Below, one piece after another: positions 47,952 through 48,818 of a DNA stretch of 48,818 nucleotides. The notes beneath the pieces were generated by a model, which saw only the letters and a program-made list of their open reading frames with translations, was not told the DNA's origin and did no database searches. Every line of letters starts with the position of its first letter. The first letter of the stretch is position 1. The position numbers and the translations under genes are program-made. Source of the DNA: Streptococcus mitis (GTDB lineage Bacteria; Bacillota; Bacilli; Lactobacillales; Streptococcaceae); NCBI RefSeq assembly GCF_946190065.1, contig NZ_CAMHZD010000018.1, positions 1-48,818 of the forward strand. Reading direction: 5' to 3'.

Positions 47952-48818
47952 TTAGTCTTCTTTCTTCTTGCGAGCGACAAGACCAAATCCACTCAAGACT
48001 CCAAGAAGTCCAAGTGCTGCTAGGCTAGCATTGTCTTCTGTACCAGTATTTGGCAATTCGCGTTTACCTTCAGCTTCTTTCACTGCTGTTGGTTGTACTG
48101 GTTGTGCTGGAGTCGCTGGTACTTCTGGTTTAGCTGGCTGTTCAGGCATTGCTGGAGTTGCTGGCTCTACCGGTTGTACTGGTGTTTGAGATTGGATCTT
48201 ACGGTAAACATTACGAACATTTCCATTTGCGTCTGTTTCTGTACGGACTAGTTCATAATTTTCTAATGATTTACCTGGATGTGAACCATTTTCATCAGGA
48301 ATAATCAATTCACCATTTTCATCTACATAAGTTGTCAATACTTTGTATTCAAATGGAGTAGGTGTTGGAGTTGGTACCACAACTTTTTCGTAAACATGCT
48401 CGATATCTCCATTTGGAAGTTTCTTAGTTGTTACGAATTTGTATCCTGGGATATCTTTCTTAGGTTGGTTACCTTCTTCATTTGGTGAAACTGGGTTACC
48501 ATTTCCGTCTACGAATGATGTAGTTGTTTTAACTACCTTACGGTAAACGTGAGTTACATTACCATCTTTATCAGTTGTAGTCTTAACAAACTCATATCCT
48601 GGGATATCTTTCTTAGGTTGGTTACCTTCTTCATTTGGTGAAACTGGCTTACCACTTTCATCTACAAATGATGTAGTTGTTTTAACTACCTTACGGTAAA
48701 CGTGAGTTACATTACCATCTTTATCAGTTGTAGTCTTAACAAACTCATATCCTGGGATATCTTTCTTAGGTTGGTTACCTTCTTCATTTGGTGAAACTGG
48801 CTTACCACTTTCATCTAC
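47952..48818 (-). CDS. LPXTG-anchored repeat surface protein, C-terminal part (runs off right edge)
   Basis: 288 codons are visible plus a stop; the start lies beyond the window. From the right edge come tandem 51-residue repeats (GYEFVKTTTDKDGNVTHVYR, VSPNEEGNQPKKDIPGY). A short PTPTPTP spacer and a diverged last repeat follow, then a Pro/Ala/Val-rich wall-spanning stretch and LPNTG. A hydrophobic helix (SLAALGLLGVLSGFGLVA) and RKKKED complete a sortase A sorting signal. Repeats of this kind recur in several streptococcal surface proteins as a stalk before the anchor; the functional head domain is not in the window. A GTG inside the frame near 48380 is not a start. Confidence 0.9.
   Translation of the reverse strand, partial: VDESGKPVSPNEEGNQPKKDIPGYEFVKTTTDKDGNVTHVYRKVVKTTTSFVDESGKPVSPNEEGNQPKKDIPGYEFVKTTTDKDGNVTHVYRKVVKTTTSFVDGNGNPVSPNEEGNQPKKDIPGYKFVTTKKLPNGDIEHVYEKVVVPTPTPTPFEYKVLTTYVDENGELIIPDENGSHPGKSLENYELVRTETDANGNVRNVYRKIQSQTPVQPVEPATPAMPEQPAKPEVPATPAQPVQPTAVKEAEGKRELPNTGTEDNASLAALGLLGVLSGFGLVARKKKED
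48360..48818 (-). repeat. 153-bp tandem coding repeats (51 residues)
   Basis: The same boundary sequence ends at 48512, 48665 and 48818, exactly 153 bp apart. The two rightmost copies are nearly identical and the third differs at a few codons. A diverged copy ends the array after a PTPTPTP spacer. The array continues off the edge. Confidence 0.9.

Overview
The window comes from a low-GC Gram-positive of the Streptococcus mitis/oralis/pneumoniae group. From about 18.1 kb to 47.7 kb the gene order follows the pneumococcal chromosome as I remember it: yaaA, def2, a YghU-type GST, mgtA/caxP, mntE, an ABC-F gene, cca, dapB, degV, glmM, cdaR, cdaA, fnr, whiA, yvcK, rapZ, ridA, engB, clpX, dfr, dpr, lytC, tpiA, dnaD, metA, apt. 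A BOX element, a choline-binding lytC and YSIRK/LPXTG proteins agree with this. A non-pneumococcal mitis-group strain is my best guess; the species is inference.

Region 1 (1-18069) is an accessory surface-adhesin region. It holds a very large Rib/alpha-type repeat protein that runs off the left edge and is split by a +1 frameshift at a run of seven A. Next come a 1300-residue YSIRK mucin-binding-type protein that ends in a basic His/Arg tail with no LPXTG, and a 1900-residue MucBP/LPXTG protein with 621-bp tandem repeats. A divergent Mga-family regulator closes the region.

Region 2 (18070-34900) is housekeeping. It includes a divergent metal-homeostasis pair (a P-type ATPase behind a manganese riboswitch, and the MntE exporter), the uup-cca-dapB cluster, and the c-di-AMP/cell-wall cluster cdaA-cdaR-glmM. 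A BOX element precedes the flavin reductase gene.

Region 3 (35859-36304) is the most distinctive part of the window. It is a compact type I toxin-antitoxin module of the Fst/par type: a 31-residue hydrophobic peptide plus a convergent antisense RNA of about 70 nt that share a bidirectional terminator. A 17-bp direct repeat lets the antisense RNA pair at the toxin start codon. The module is bracketed by a 25-bp direct repeat copied from the 3' end of whiA, which looks like the footprint of insertion.

Region 4 (36280-47741) holds whiA-yvcK-rapZ, ridA-engB-clpX-small membrane gene-dfr, dpr, lytC, tpiA, dnaD-metA and apt. Two alleles stand out. DHFR carries Leu at position 100, the known trimethoprim-resistance residue. 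lytC has an in-frame ochre stop that separates its choline-binding N-terminus from its GH25 lysozyme domain.

Region 5 (47742-48818) is the C-terminal end of another LPXTG protein with 153-bp tandem repeats, running off the right edge. No tRNA, rRNA, CRISPR array, intact insertion sequence or prophage was seen.
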